In this document: positions 26,152-34,296 of the stretch, piece after piece
How positions within the stretch are numbered: the stretch's first letter is position 1
Layout: every line of letters begins with the position of its first letter
NCBI GenBank assembly: GCA_021771915.1
Contig: JAETNY010000001.1
Span: 173,638-237,637 of the forward strand
Length of the DNA stretch: 64,000 nt
Source: Bacillota bacterium
GTDB taxonomy: Bacteria > Bacillota > Dehalobacteriia > UBA4068 > UBA4997
Direction of reading: 5' to 3'
Program-made: the position numbers and the translations under genes
The notes under the pieces: generated by a model
What the model was told of the DNA's origin: nothing
Databases searched by the model: none
What the model saw: only the letters and a program-made list of their open reading frames with translations

Positions 26152-26242
26152 GGCAAAAAAGTATGCAGAATATAAGGTTTTAGCATAAATTTTATATTAA
26201 AATTTTTCCAATTTTCAGGTTGAAGTTTTGAGGAGGTTTATT

Positions 26243-26440
26243 ATGCCAAAGATGAAAACACGCCGTGCGGCGGCTAAAAGATTTACGACCACCGGCACCG
26301 GTAAGCTTAAGAGAAACAAGGCTTATGCCAGTCATATTCTGGAAACAAAATCGCCGAAACGCAAACGTAATTTGCGTAAATCTACTATTACAACTGATTC
26401 TGATTACAAGCGTTTGAAGGATTGTCTGCCTTATCTGTAA
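26243..26440 (+). CDS. rpmI: 50S ribosomal protein L35, 65 aa
   Basis: Highly basic small protein [20 protein letters not shown], canonical L35 start and length. The ATG at 26243 is preceded by GAGGAGG at 8 bases; five codons upstream are the leader. It sits between infC and rplT as in most bacteria. Confidence 0.98.
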   Translation: MPKMKTRRAAAKRFTTTGTGKLKRNKAYASHILETKSPKRKRNLRKSTITTDSDYKRLKDCLPYL

Positions 26441-26502
26441 GCCGTTTGGGGCAAAATTTTAGCAGACAAATCATGATTTTAATTTCGGGAGGATTGTTAT
26501 AA

Positions 26503-26859
26503 ATGACCAGAGTAAAAAAAGGCTTTACGAAGCATCAACGTCATAAGAAAGTATTAAAATTTGCCAAAGGTTATCGCGCCTCTAACTCCAAGCTGTTCCG
26601 CGTTGCGAACCAGCAGGTTATGAAAGCTATGAGCGACAGTTTTGCTCATCGCCGTAAGAAAAAGGGTGATTTTCGCAAGCTGTGGATTAGCCGTATTAAC
26701 GCCGGCGCGCGTATCAACGGCCTGTCCTATAATCGCATGATGAATGGTCTGAAAAGGGCAAACATTACCATTAACCGCAAAATTTTGGCTGATTTGGCCG
26801 TGAATGACGCCGCAGCTTTTGCTGCCCTGGCTAATCAGGCTAAAGCAGCATTGAGATAA
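26503..26859 (+). CDS. rplT: 50S ribosomal protein L20, 118 aa
   Basis: Begins [19 protein letters not shown] and contains [20 protein letters not shown] and [17 protein letters not shown], standard L20 segments; family length. In Firmicutes L20 represses its own operon through the leader. GGGAGG is 10 bases upstream. Confidence 0.98.
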   Translation: MTRVKKGFTKHQRHKKVLKFAKGYRASNSKLFRVANQQVMKAMSDSFAHRRKKKGDFRKLWISRINAGARINGLSYNRMMNGLKRANITINRKILADLAVNDAAAFAALANQAKAALR

Positions 26860-26878
26860 TAAATAACTGTGTATCCCC

Positions 26879-27694
26879 ATGGCAGAACCAAGTTTTAACG
26901 CAATTATTACTTCTAAGGATAATCAATATGTTAAGCTGGTGCGGAGCCTGGCAGATAAAAAGCAGCGCAAGGCCGCCGGGCTTTTTCTGGCAGAGGGTTT
27001 GGCCAATATCCGTGAAGCATTAGTCTCGGTTATGCAGCCGGAGTTGTTGCTTTATGCGGAGGGCGCCCAAAGTCGGCCGGAGGTGGACAGGCTTTTGCAG
27101 CAGGCGGCAGAAAAAGGCGCAAGGGTTTTGGCCGTGCGCCCGGATTTGCTGAAAAGCAGCAGCCAGACGGAGAATAGTCAGGGGCTGCTTTTGGCATTAC
27201 GCCTGCCGCAGCTGACGACTGCTGATTTTTTAACCAGAGTTCAAGGCAGCAACCTGGCCATTTTGGACGGTCTGCAAGACCCCGGCAATATCGGCACTAT
27301 TTTGCGCACCGCCTGGGCGGCTGGTTTGGGCGGTGTGCTGCTGGTGAATGACTGCGCTGATGTATTTAGCCCTAAAGTGGTGCGTGCTGCTATGGGGGCT
27401 TTATATCATTTACCGGTTTTGGCTTTGCCCGATACGGAAGCAGAACAGCTGTTAAATCAGCTGGATTGTGAGTTGGTTTGTGCGGATGCTGCCGGCCGGG
27501 ATTTTCGGCAGTGTCAGTTTACCAGGCCGGTGGCCTGGCTTTTGGGCAAAGAGGCCACCGGGCCGTCTGCCTTTTGGCGCGGCCGGGCCAGCTGTTTGGC
27601 TGCCATACCAATGCAGGCCGGAGTTAATTCTTTAAACGTGGCCGTGGCTGCCGGCATATTATTTTTTTCGTTGCAAAGCGATACGACAAAATAA
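26879..27694 (+). CDS. TrmH-family (SpoU) RNA 2'-O-methyltransferase, 271 aa
   Basis: S-adenosylmethionine-dependent trefoil-knot methyltransferase for rRNA or tRNA. An N-terminal substrate-binding domain (residues 5-100) precedes the SpoU domain with motif 1 LDGLQDPGNIGTILRTA (about 126-142), motif 2 LLGKEATGPS and motif 3 IPMQAGVNSLNVAVAAGIL. Genes of this type commonly follow rplT and precede pheS in Firmicutes (ysgA position). The ATG lies 19 bases after rplT and lacks a clear ribosome binding site. Confidence 0.9.
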   Translation: MAEPSFNAIITSKDNQYVKLVRSLADKKQRKAAGLFLAEGLANIREALVSVMQPELLLYAEGAQSRPEVDRLLQQAAEKGARVLAVRPDLLKSSSQTENSQGLLLALRLPQLTTADFLTRVQGSNLAILDGLQDPGNIGTILRTAWAAGLGGVLLVNDCADVFSPKVVRAAMGALYHLPVLALPDTEAEQLLNQLDCELVCADAAGRDFRQCQFTRPVAWLLGKEATGPSAFWRGRASCLAAIPMQAGVNSLNVAVAAGILFFSLQSDTTK

Positions 27695-27718
27695 GGCATT
27701 ATTGTTAATCTTTTTCCC

Positions 27719-27747
27719 TTGCCGCTTGGCTTAAATCGTGTTATAAT
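27719..27747 (+). promoter_or_regulatory. Promoter for the pheST leader
   Basis: TTGCCG (27719-27724), 17-base spacer, perfect TATAAT (27742-27747). A transcript from here would carry about 430 leader bases before pheS. Confidence 0.75.
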
Positions 27748-27821
27748 ATAATCAGACAGAGGGAATATTCCATAAGCTGAAAATAGACCGGCCTGGCCGG
27801 GCAAAAAGGAAGGGATTAACT

Positions 27822-27929
27822 ATGATGATGTCGCTGATATTGCCAGCAGACGCTTTTTGGAACCTGTTTGAAAATACCGGTTCAGTTTCGGCTTATGTTT
27901 GTTACCGCAGTTTTTGCGGTGAAATTTAA
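27822..27929 (+). CDS. Putative pheST leader peptide, 35 aa
   Basis: ATG (three in a row at 27822-27830) with GGAAGGG 7 bases upstream and a TAA at 27927. The peptide is rich in aromatic residues: Phe at 12, 16 and 31, Trp at 13 and Tyr at 25 and 28 (AFWNLF... and YVCYRSFC). Phe31 lies inside the leader hairpin formed by ACCGCA (27904) and TGCGGT (27915), and a terminator follows 30 bases after the stop. This is the layout of a translation-coupled attenuator controlled by Phe-tRNA supply. Inference from layout; the peptide matches no family. Confidence 0.6.
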   Translation: MMMSLILPADAFWNLFENTGSVSAYVCYRSFCGEI

Positions 27930-27957
27930 GCCTGCGGATTATTCCTTGCGGATACAC

Positions 27958-28003
27958 AAGCATTTTTATCCTTGGCGGTTTTGGGGATAAAAATGCTTTT
28001 TTG
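27958..28003 (+). terminator. Leader terminator before pheST
   Basis: AAGCATTTTTATCC and GGATAAAAATGCTT form a 14-base-pair stem followed by a T-run; it lies about 180 bases upstream of pheS. Confidence 0.88.
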
Positions 28004-28068
28004 TATGAACACTTAGCGATTGTCAAGGCCACTTTATTGGGCGCTGACAAAGCTTAGTGTGAGCCATT

Positions 28069-28105
28069 TCGACCAGCCGTGCCTTTTAGGGTAGTTGCTG
28101 GTCGA
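28069..28105 (+). other. Stable hairpin between leader terminator and pheS
   Basis: TCGACCAGC and GCTGGTCGA pair perfectly with a 19-base loop. Just upstream ACACTTAGC (28009 region) and GCTTAGTGT (28051-28060) form a second imperfect stem. Both may be regulatory RNA structures in the pheST leader. Confidence 0.5.
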
Positions 28106-28183
28106 TTAATTCGAGCAAAGTGAAAAATATAAATTCGGCGGCATTGTCGTGGGATTTAATCATATTAAAATGAGGTAAACAAT

Positions 28184-29203
28184 ATGCTTGAAAAAATTAA
28201 AGAAATTCGTGCAGCAATGGAAAAAGAACTGCGAGATGCAGTTTCCAGTGAACAGCTGCGTGAGTTAAAGGTTAAATATTTGGGCAAAAAAGGCTCAATA
28301 TCAGAAATTTCCAAGTCAATGGGCAAGTTGCAGCCAGAAGAACGTCCCAAGGCCGGCCAGATGGTAAATGAACTGCGCCAGGCGTTGGAGCAGAATTTGG
28401 CGCGTCGTCAGCAGGAGTTGGCGGATAAAATGCTGCAAGCCCAGTTGGCGAAAGAAAAAGTGGATATTACTTTGCCCGGGCGGCCGGTTAAGCTGGGCAG
28501 CAAGCACCCTCTGACGCAGGTTATGGACGATTTTAAGGAAATCTTTCTGGGCATGGGTTATGCTATTGCCGAGGGGCCGCAGGTGGAACTTGATTATTAT
28601 AATTTTGAACGCATGAATTTGCCGGCTGACCACCCGGCGCGTGATATGCAGGACTCTTTTTATATCGACGCCAAACGGCTGCTGCGCACGCATACCTCGC
28701 CGGTGCAGGCGCGCGCTATGGACAGGCTTTGTCCCAACCCGGTTAAGGTTATTTCTCCCGGCACAGTTTATCGCCGTGACGACGATGCAACACATTCCCC
28801 GATGTTTCATCAGGTGGAGGGGCTGGTGGTGGACGAAGGCATTTCTCTGGCTGATTTGAAAGGCACCTTGCTCAATTTTGTGCGTCAGATGTTTGGCGAG
28901 GAGCGAGAAATTCGTCTGCGTCCCAGCTTTTTCCCGTTCACAGAGCCAAGCGTGGAAGTTGACATTTCCTGCATGCTTTGCGGCGGCAGCGGTTGCCGTA
29001 CCTGTAAGGATACGGGCTGGATTGAAATTTTGGGCGCTGGCATGGTGCACCCCAATGTTCTGAAAATGTCCGGCTATGACCCGGAACGCTTTACCGGTTT
29101 TGCCTTTGGCATGGGTGTGGAGCGTATTGCCATGCTGAAATATGGCATTGATGATATGCGCGTGCTGTTTGAGAATGACGTGCGCTTTTTGCAACAGTTT
29201 TAG
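28184..29203 (+). CDS. pheS: Phenylalanyl-tRNA synthetase alpha subunit, 339 aa
   Basis: Class II synthetase catalytic subunit. N-terminal coiled coil (1-90), then the catalytic core: FNRM-like [21 protein letters not shown], motif 2 [21 protein letters not shown] (about 196-216) and motif 3 [18 protein letters not shown] (about 305-322). Length is typical. GAGGTAAAC precedes the ATG. Confidence 0.98.
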   Translation: MLEKIKEIRAAMEKELRDAVSSEQLRELKVKYLGKKGSISEISKSMGKLQPEERPKAGQMVNELRQALEQNLARRQQELADKMLQAQLAKEKVDITLPGRPVKLGSKHPLTQVMDDFKEIFLGMGYAIAEGPQVELDYYNFERMNLPADHPARDMQDSFYIDAKRLLRTHTSPVQARAMDRLCPNPVKVISPGTVYRRDDDATHSPMFHQVEGLVVDEGISLADLKGTLLNFVRQMFGEEREIRLRPSFFPFTEPSVEVDISCMLCGGSGCRTCKDTGWIEILGAGMVHPNVLKMSGYDPERFTGFAFGMGVERIAMLKYGIDDMRVLFENDVRFLQQF

Positions 29204-29224
29204 CGACACAAGGGGAGGCAAAAA

Positions 29225-31711
29225 ATGTTAGTATCTTATGATTGGCTGAAAAGATATGTGGATATAAACGTTTCTGCTGATGTGCTGGCCGAGAAGCTGA
29301 CCAGCGCCGGCATTACGGTGGATTTGGTGCATTATCCCGGCGAGATGCTGAGTAATATTCGGGCTGGCCGGATTATGCGTATTGATAAACACCCGGACGC
29401 GGATAAGCTGGTGGTTTGTCAGCTGGATATGGGCGAGGGGTATAATGATTATTTGAATGAGCAGGGTTGGCTGCAAATCGTAACCGGCGCTACTAATGTG
29501 CGCGAGGGGCAGGTTGTGCCGGTGGCTTTGCATAATTCTGAAGTGGTTGATAAGAAAATTACAAAATCCAAGCTGCGCGGCGTGGCTTCTTTTGGCATGC
29601 TTTGCTCCAAAGAGGAGTTAAACGTGCCGCCGGCGGTGGACGAGCCGGACGGTATCTGGATTTTGGACGGTCTGGACGTGAAGCCGGGTGATGATTGTAT
29701 TGCCAAACTGTTGCTGAATGACCCGGTTTTGGAGTTGGATTTAACACCCAATCGCAGCGATTGTTTGAGTGTGCTAAATCTGGCCAGAGAGGTGGCGGCG
29801 GTGCTGGATACGGAATTGCACCTGCCGGAGATAAGCTATCAGGAAAGCGAGCGCCGGGTTGAGGATTTGGCGGCGATAACTGTGCAGGACGCTGATTTGT
29901 GTCCGCGTTATCTGGGGCGGCTGGTGGAGGATTTGCAGCTGGCTCCCTCGCCTTATTGGTTGCAGCACTGTCTGGCTTCGGCCGGGGTGCGTTCCATTAA
30001 TAATGTGGTGGATATCAGCAACTTTGTCATGCTGGAATATGGCTGCCCGATGCATACTTTCGATTATGATACGCTGCAAAATCATGCGGTTATAGTGCGC
30101 CGGGCCAAAGAGGGCGAGCAGATTGTGACGCTGGACGAGCAGGAGCGAGAATTGACAACGGAAAATCTGCTTATTTGCGATGGCGCAGACCGCGGCATTT
30201 GCGTGGCCGGCGTGATGGGCGGTTTGAATACGGAAATTACCGCGGAAACGAAAAATGTTTTTCTGGAAACTGCGGTTTTCAATGCGGTTTCTATTCGGCG
30301 CACCGCCCGGGCGCTTGGTTTGCACTCCGAAGCGTCGCAGCGCTATGAGAAGGGTGTGAACATTGCCGCGCTTGACGATGTTTCTCGCCGGACCATGCAG
30401 TTGATGCAGGAACTTTGCGGCGGCAAGCCGGCGGCTGGTTGTATTGATGTTTTTGCGCCGGAGGCGCAGGCTAGAATGCAGCCTTTGCAGGTATCGCTGC
30501 GCCCGGCTCGGGTTAATGCGGTTCTGGGCACCGATTTTGAGGAGGCGGATATTATCTCGGCTATTGATAAGCTGAAGTTTGCTTATCAAAAGGAGGGTGA
30601 TTGCTATTTGGTGACCATTCCGCTTTGGCGGCAGGATATCAGCCTGGAGGTGGACTTAATTGAGGAAGTGGCGCGTCTGCTGGGCTTTGACCGTATTCCC
30701 ACCACCCTGCCTTATGGTGCGATGACCGAGGGCAAACGCACGCCGCAACAGCGTTTTTTGGAAAATGTGAAAAATGCAGTTGTGGGACTGGGCGCTAATG
30801 AAGTCATCAATTATGGCTTTGTCAGTCCGCGAGAATGGGAGCGCCTGCAACTTTCGCCCGAGCATAAGCTGCGCGATAATGTGCATATTTTAAACCCGTT
30901 GAATGAAGATCAAAGCGTTATGCGTACCACTCTGCTGCCGGGTTTGCTGAAATGTGCGGCGCGCAACAGCAGCCGACGCAATCATGATTTGCTGCTGTTT
31001 GAGCAGGGTATGGTTTTCCTGCCCAAGGCGGAGCAGGCGGCGGAATTGCCGGAGGAGGTTAATACACTGGCGGTGCTGGGTTATGGCCAGACCCCGGCGG
31101 CCTGGCAGCAGACCGGGCAGGCTTATGATTATTTTCAGCTGAAAGGTTTGTTGGAGGCCTTGTTGGCACAGTGCAAAATTCCGGCCGCGGCGATTGCTTT
31201 TGTGCCGGCAGATGAGCGAGAATTGCCCTTTATGCACCCGGGGCGCACGGCGGCGTTGTATATTAATGAAAAATATGTCGGTTATTTGGGCGAGTTGCAC
31301 CCCAAAGTTCAGGCGGAATATGAACTGGTACAGCGTCCGGCGGTGCTGGAAATTAATTTGGACGTGGTGTTTGCCGAGTTGGTAATGCTGCGCCAGCTGA
31401 ACGGCGGCGCGGTCTATCAGAAGCTGCCCAAATTCCCGGCGGCGGTGCGTGATATCGCTGTGGTTTTGGATAAGAATATTTCGGCGGCGGAGTTGGAGCG
31501 GAAAATTGCTTATGCCGGCGGTAAGTATTTGACTGGTATCTCGCTGTTTGACGTTTATGAAAGCCTGACGCTGGGAGCGAACCGGCGTAGTCTGGCTTAT
31601 AATCTGACTTTCCAGCGGCCGGATACTACCATGACGGTTGAAGAGGTTAACGCGGCTTTTGATAATATTCTGGCGGCGGTTAAAGAGTTGGGCGGCGAGT
31701 TGCGCGCTTAA
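29225..31711 (+). CDS. pheT: Phenylalanyl-tRNA synthetase beta subunit, 828 aa
   Basis: Domains in order: OB-fold tRNA-binding domain (about 38-160, PDADKLVVCQLDMG), B3/4 editing domain (about 205-400, VRSINNVVDISNFVMLEYGCPMH split by motifs), B5 domain (about 415-485), catalytic-like core and a C-terminal FDX-ACB anticodon-binding domain (about 735-828, FPAAVRDIAVVLDKNISAAE). Length is the full-size bacterial form. It follows pheS by 21 bases with GGGGAGG before the ATG. Confidence 0.97.
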   Translation: MLVSYDWLKRYVDINVSADVLAEKLTSAGITVDLVHYPGEMLSNIRAGRIMRIDKHPDADKLVVCQLDMGEGYNDYLNEQGWLQIVTGATNVREGQVVPVALHNSEVVDKKITKSKLRGVASFGMLCSKEELNVPPAVDEPDGIWILDGLDVKPGDDCIAKLLLNDPVLELDLTPNRSDCLSVLNLAREVAAVLDTELHLPEISYQESERRVEDLAAITVQDADLCPRYLGRLVEDLQLAPSPYWLQHCLASAGVRSINNVVDISNFVMLEYGCPMHTFDYDTLQNHAVIVRRAKEGEQIVTLDEQERELTTENLLICDGADRGICVAGVMGGLNTEITAETKNVFLETAVFNAVSIRRTARALGLHSEASQRYEKGVNIAALDDVSRRTMQLMQELCGGKPAAGCIDVFAPEAQARMQPLQVSLRPARVNAVLGTDFEEADIISAIDKLKFAYQKEGDCYLVTIPLWRQDISLEVDLIEEVARLLGFDRIPTTLPYGAMTEGKRTPQQRFLENVKNAVVGLGANEVINYGFVSPREWERLQLSPEHKLRDNVHILNPLNEDQSVMRTTLLPGLLKCAARNSSRRNHDLLLFEQGMVFLPKAEQAAELPEEVNTLAVLGYGQTPAAWQQTGQAYDYFQLKGLLEALLAQCKIPAAAIAFVPADERELPFMHPGRTAALYINEKYVGYLGELHPKVQAEYELVQRPAVLEINLDVVFAELVMLRQLNGGAVYQKLPKFPAAVRDIAVVLDKNISAAELERKIAYAGGKYLTGISLFDVYESLTLGANRRSLAYNLTFQRPDTTMTVEEVNAAFDNILAAVKELGGELRA

Positions 31712-31714
31712 AAT

Positions 31715-34252
31715 ATGCAGAACTTAAAAAATATGGAAATTTTGGCTCCAGCTGGCAGCCGGGAGGCTTTTCTGGCGGCGGTGAACGGTGGGGCGGACGC
31801 GGTTTATCTGGCGGCCAAAAGTTTTGGTGCGCGCGCCTTTGCGGATAATTTTGGGCTGGAAGAACTGGCCGGATTGCTGCGCTGGGCGCATTTGCGTGGC
31901 GTGGCGGTCTATCTGACTATGAATACGCTGATACGTGATGATGAAATGGCGGACGCGTTGGAATTGGCCCAACAGCTGCATAATATGGGCGCTGATGCTT
32001 TGATTGTGCAGGATTGGGGTTTTGCTGATTTGCTGCGCCGGCATTATCCGGAGATTACGCTGAACGCCAGCACGCAAATGACGCTGCATAATTCCGCCGC
32101 TGTAAGCTGGGCGGAGCAGACCGGTTTTGCCCGGGTAATTCTGGCCAGAGAGGTCAGTTTGGCGGATATTACTGCCATTAAGGCTGAAACTGACGTGGAA
32201 TTGGAGGTCTTTGGCCATGGCGCTTTGTGTATCTGTTTTTCCGGTCAGTGTCTTTTCAGCAGTCTGGTGGGTGGGCGCAGCGGCAATCGTGGGCGTTGCG
32301 CTCAGCCCTGCCGCCTGAAATATCAGCTTTGGCGTTATAATGAGGGGCAGAAGCCTGATGAGTCGATTGGCGCTGTTGGGCATTTGCTATCGCCTAGGGA
32401 TTTGAACGCCATTGAACTTTTGCCGGAACTGGCGGCGGCCGGCGTTTGCTCCCTAAAAATTGAGGGGCGCATGAAACGGCCGGAATATGTGGCGGCGGTA
32501 ACCTCAGCTTATGCCGCGGCCAAACGCGGAGCCGGGGCGGCTGATACGGAGCGGCAGCTGCGTCAGGCTTTTAACCGGGATTTTACGCAGGCCTATCTGC
32601 AAAATCAGCCGGGTCGGGATTTGATGAGTTATGAGCGCCCGAACAATCGTGGCGTAAAGCTGGGGCGTTTAGAGCAGATTTCGCCGGACGCGCTGGTTTT
32701 GAAGCTTGATAATGCTGATGCTGTGCTGCAAGCCGGCGATGGTTTGGAAATTTGGGTTAGTCGCGGCGGCAGGCAGGGGTTTGTGGTGAAAGAACTGCAA
32801 TATTTGCCTTCTGCCCGGGTGCGTTTGCCCTTGTCTGGTTTGCAGGGGGCTCTGCAACTGGTGAATTTGGCGGTTGGCGACCGGGTTTTTAAGACGGCGG
32901 ACAGCGTTTTGCAGAATGCAGGTGAGGCGGCGGCAACGGCTTATGATACATTGCCCCTGCGGCTGCATTTTACAGGCAAAATGGGGCATAATCCTCGGCT
33001 GCAAGCCAGCTATACCGACCAAAACGGGAAAAACTATGCGGTGGAAATGACGGCGGATTATCAAATTCCGGCGGCGGAGAAGCGCCCTGCTGATTTGGCT
33101 TTGCTGCAAAAACAGCTTGGGCGATTGGGCGGCAGCGGCTGGTATCTGGCCGAGTTGACGGCTGATTTGGACGCTGGCGTTATGTTGCCGGCCAGTGTGT
33201 TAAATCAGCTGCGTCGGGACGCTTTGGCGGCTTTGGAGGAACAGGCTTTGCGGCGCTGGGTAGAGCGGCAGACGCGGCGCACGACTAAGGCTGGTGCATT
33301 GCCAGCCAGACCGGGTACGTTTAAAGGTGCGGCGCAGACTGTGCCAAAGCTGGCGGTGCTGGTGGATTCCTTGCCGGCTGCGAGCGCTGTGGCGACGGCC
33401 GGTGCGGATTTAATCTATTGGCGCGGTTGGCAGCAGCGTTTTGCGCCGCCGCCGACCAATGATGAGTTGCAGGAACTGGCGGCGCTGGGCGTTTATGGCG
33501 TTTTGCCGAACATTGCTTTGCAGGCGGAACTGCCGCTTTGGCGGCGGCGTTTGCAGGACTGGCGGCAGGCTGGTTTGGCCGGTGTTTTGGTGAACAATCT
33601 TTGGGGTTGGGCGCTGCTGGCGGAAATGTCGGATTGGCGGCCGCAGTTGGTGGCGGATTTTGGTCTGAACAGTTTTAACACAGCGGCGGCGCTGGCTTGG
33701 CCGCGGCAGGTTGGTCAGCCGGTACACACGGCGCTTTCCCGGGAACTAAACAGCCGGCAGTTGGAGCAAATTTGCCGTAATTTGGCAGCGCAGGGCGTGA
33801 CTGCCGAGGTGCAGGCGTTTGGCAATTTGGAGGTTATGAACAGCCGCCATTGTCCGCTGGGCGCTTTGGGCGGTGGTCACACATCGGAGCAGGCATGTAG
33901 CGGTTTTTGCCGTACTGGCGCGTTTTATCTGCGCGATGAAAAGGGTTTTTGTTTCCCACTTTATGGTGATGAATTTTGTCGTAGTCATATTTATAACGGT
34001 TATCAACTGTGCCTGCTGGAGGAGTTGCCAATTTTGCGCGATATGCCGGGGCTGGCGGCTATTCGGCTGGATTTGCAGTATTATGAACCGGATAAGGCGG
34101 CGCAGGTTTGCCAAATCTGGCGGCTGGCTCTGGAACAGCAGATTGAGCAGAAAGATGCTTTGGCGGTTATGAAGCGCCAGTTGCTGCGCTATGTTCCGCA
34201 TAAATTTGCTGATAAATTTACTAAGGGTCATTTTTTCCGCGGCGTGGAATAA
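31715..34252 (+). CDS. U32 family peptidase/hydroxylase (RlhA/YdcP-like), 845 aa
   Basis: The U32 signature EVFGHGALCICFSGQCLFSS is at about residues 169-188, followed by GGRSGNRGRCAQPCR, the cysteine-rich region. ILAPAGSREAFLAAVNGGADAVYL opens the TIM-barrel-like domain. A long C-terminal half (about 390-845) matches the extended form with a DUF3656-like insert and a second barrel-like part (VQAFGNLEVMNSRHCPLG). U32 proteins related to RlhA hydroxylate 23S rRNA; others hydroxylate tRNA or act as proteases, so the reaction is open. It starts 3 bases after pheT, without a clear ribosome binding site. Confidence 0.88.
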   Translation: MQNLKNMEILAPAGSREAFLAAVNGGADAVYLAAKSFGARAFADNFGLEELAGLLRWAHLRGVAVYLTMNTLIRDDEMADALELAQQLHNMGADALIVQDWGFADLLRRHYPEITLNASTQMTLHNSAAVSWAEQTGFARVILAREVSLADITAIKAETDVELEVFGHGALCICFSGQCLFSSLVGGRSGNRGRCAQPCRLKYQLWRYNEGQKPDESIGAVGHLLSPRDLNAIELLPELAAAGVCSLKIEGRMKRPEYVAAVTSAYAAAKRGAGAADTERQLRQAFNRDFTQAYLQNQPGRDLMSYERPNNRGVKLGRLEQISPDALVLKLDNADAVLQAGDGLEIWVSRGGRQGFVVKELQYLPSARVRLPLSGLQGALQLVNLAVGDRVFKTADSVLQNAGEAAATAYDTLPLRLHFTGKMGHNPRLQASYTDQNGKNYAVEMTADYQIPAAEKRPADLALLQKQLGRLGGSGWYLAELTADLDAGVMLPASVLNQLRRDALAALEEQALRRWVERQTRRTTKAGALPARPGTFKGAAQTVPKLAVLVDSLPAASAVATAGADLIYWRGWQQRFAPPPTNDELQELAALGVYGVLPNIALQAELPLWRRRLQDWRQAGLAGVLVNNLWGWALLAEMSDWRPQLVADFGLNSFNTAAALAWPRQVGQPVHTALSRELNSRQLEQICRNLAAQGVTAEVQAFGNLEVMNSRHCPLGALGGGHTSEQACSGFCRTGAFYLRDEKGFCFPLYGDEFCRSHIYNGYQLCLLEELPILRDMPGLAAIRLDLQYYEPDKAAQVCQIWRLALEQQIEQKDALAVMKRQLLRYVPHKFADKFTKGHFFRGVE

Positions 34253-34296
34253 ATCATAAATGAAAAAATACTGAAAATATAAAAAAAGATATTAAA

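Noticed and set aside
27801..28183. T-box riboswitch before pheST
   Set aside because: ACCGCA and a terminator are present, but no AGGGTGGNACCGCG T-box core, specifier stem or AG bulge could be found; a coding attenuator fits better.
28316..29221. 301-aa minus-strand open frame opposite pheS
   Set aside because: Shadow of pheS; His/Gln-rich nonsense sequence with no ribosome binding site.
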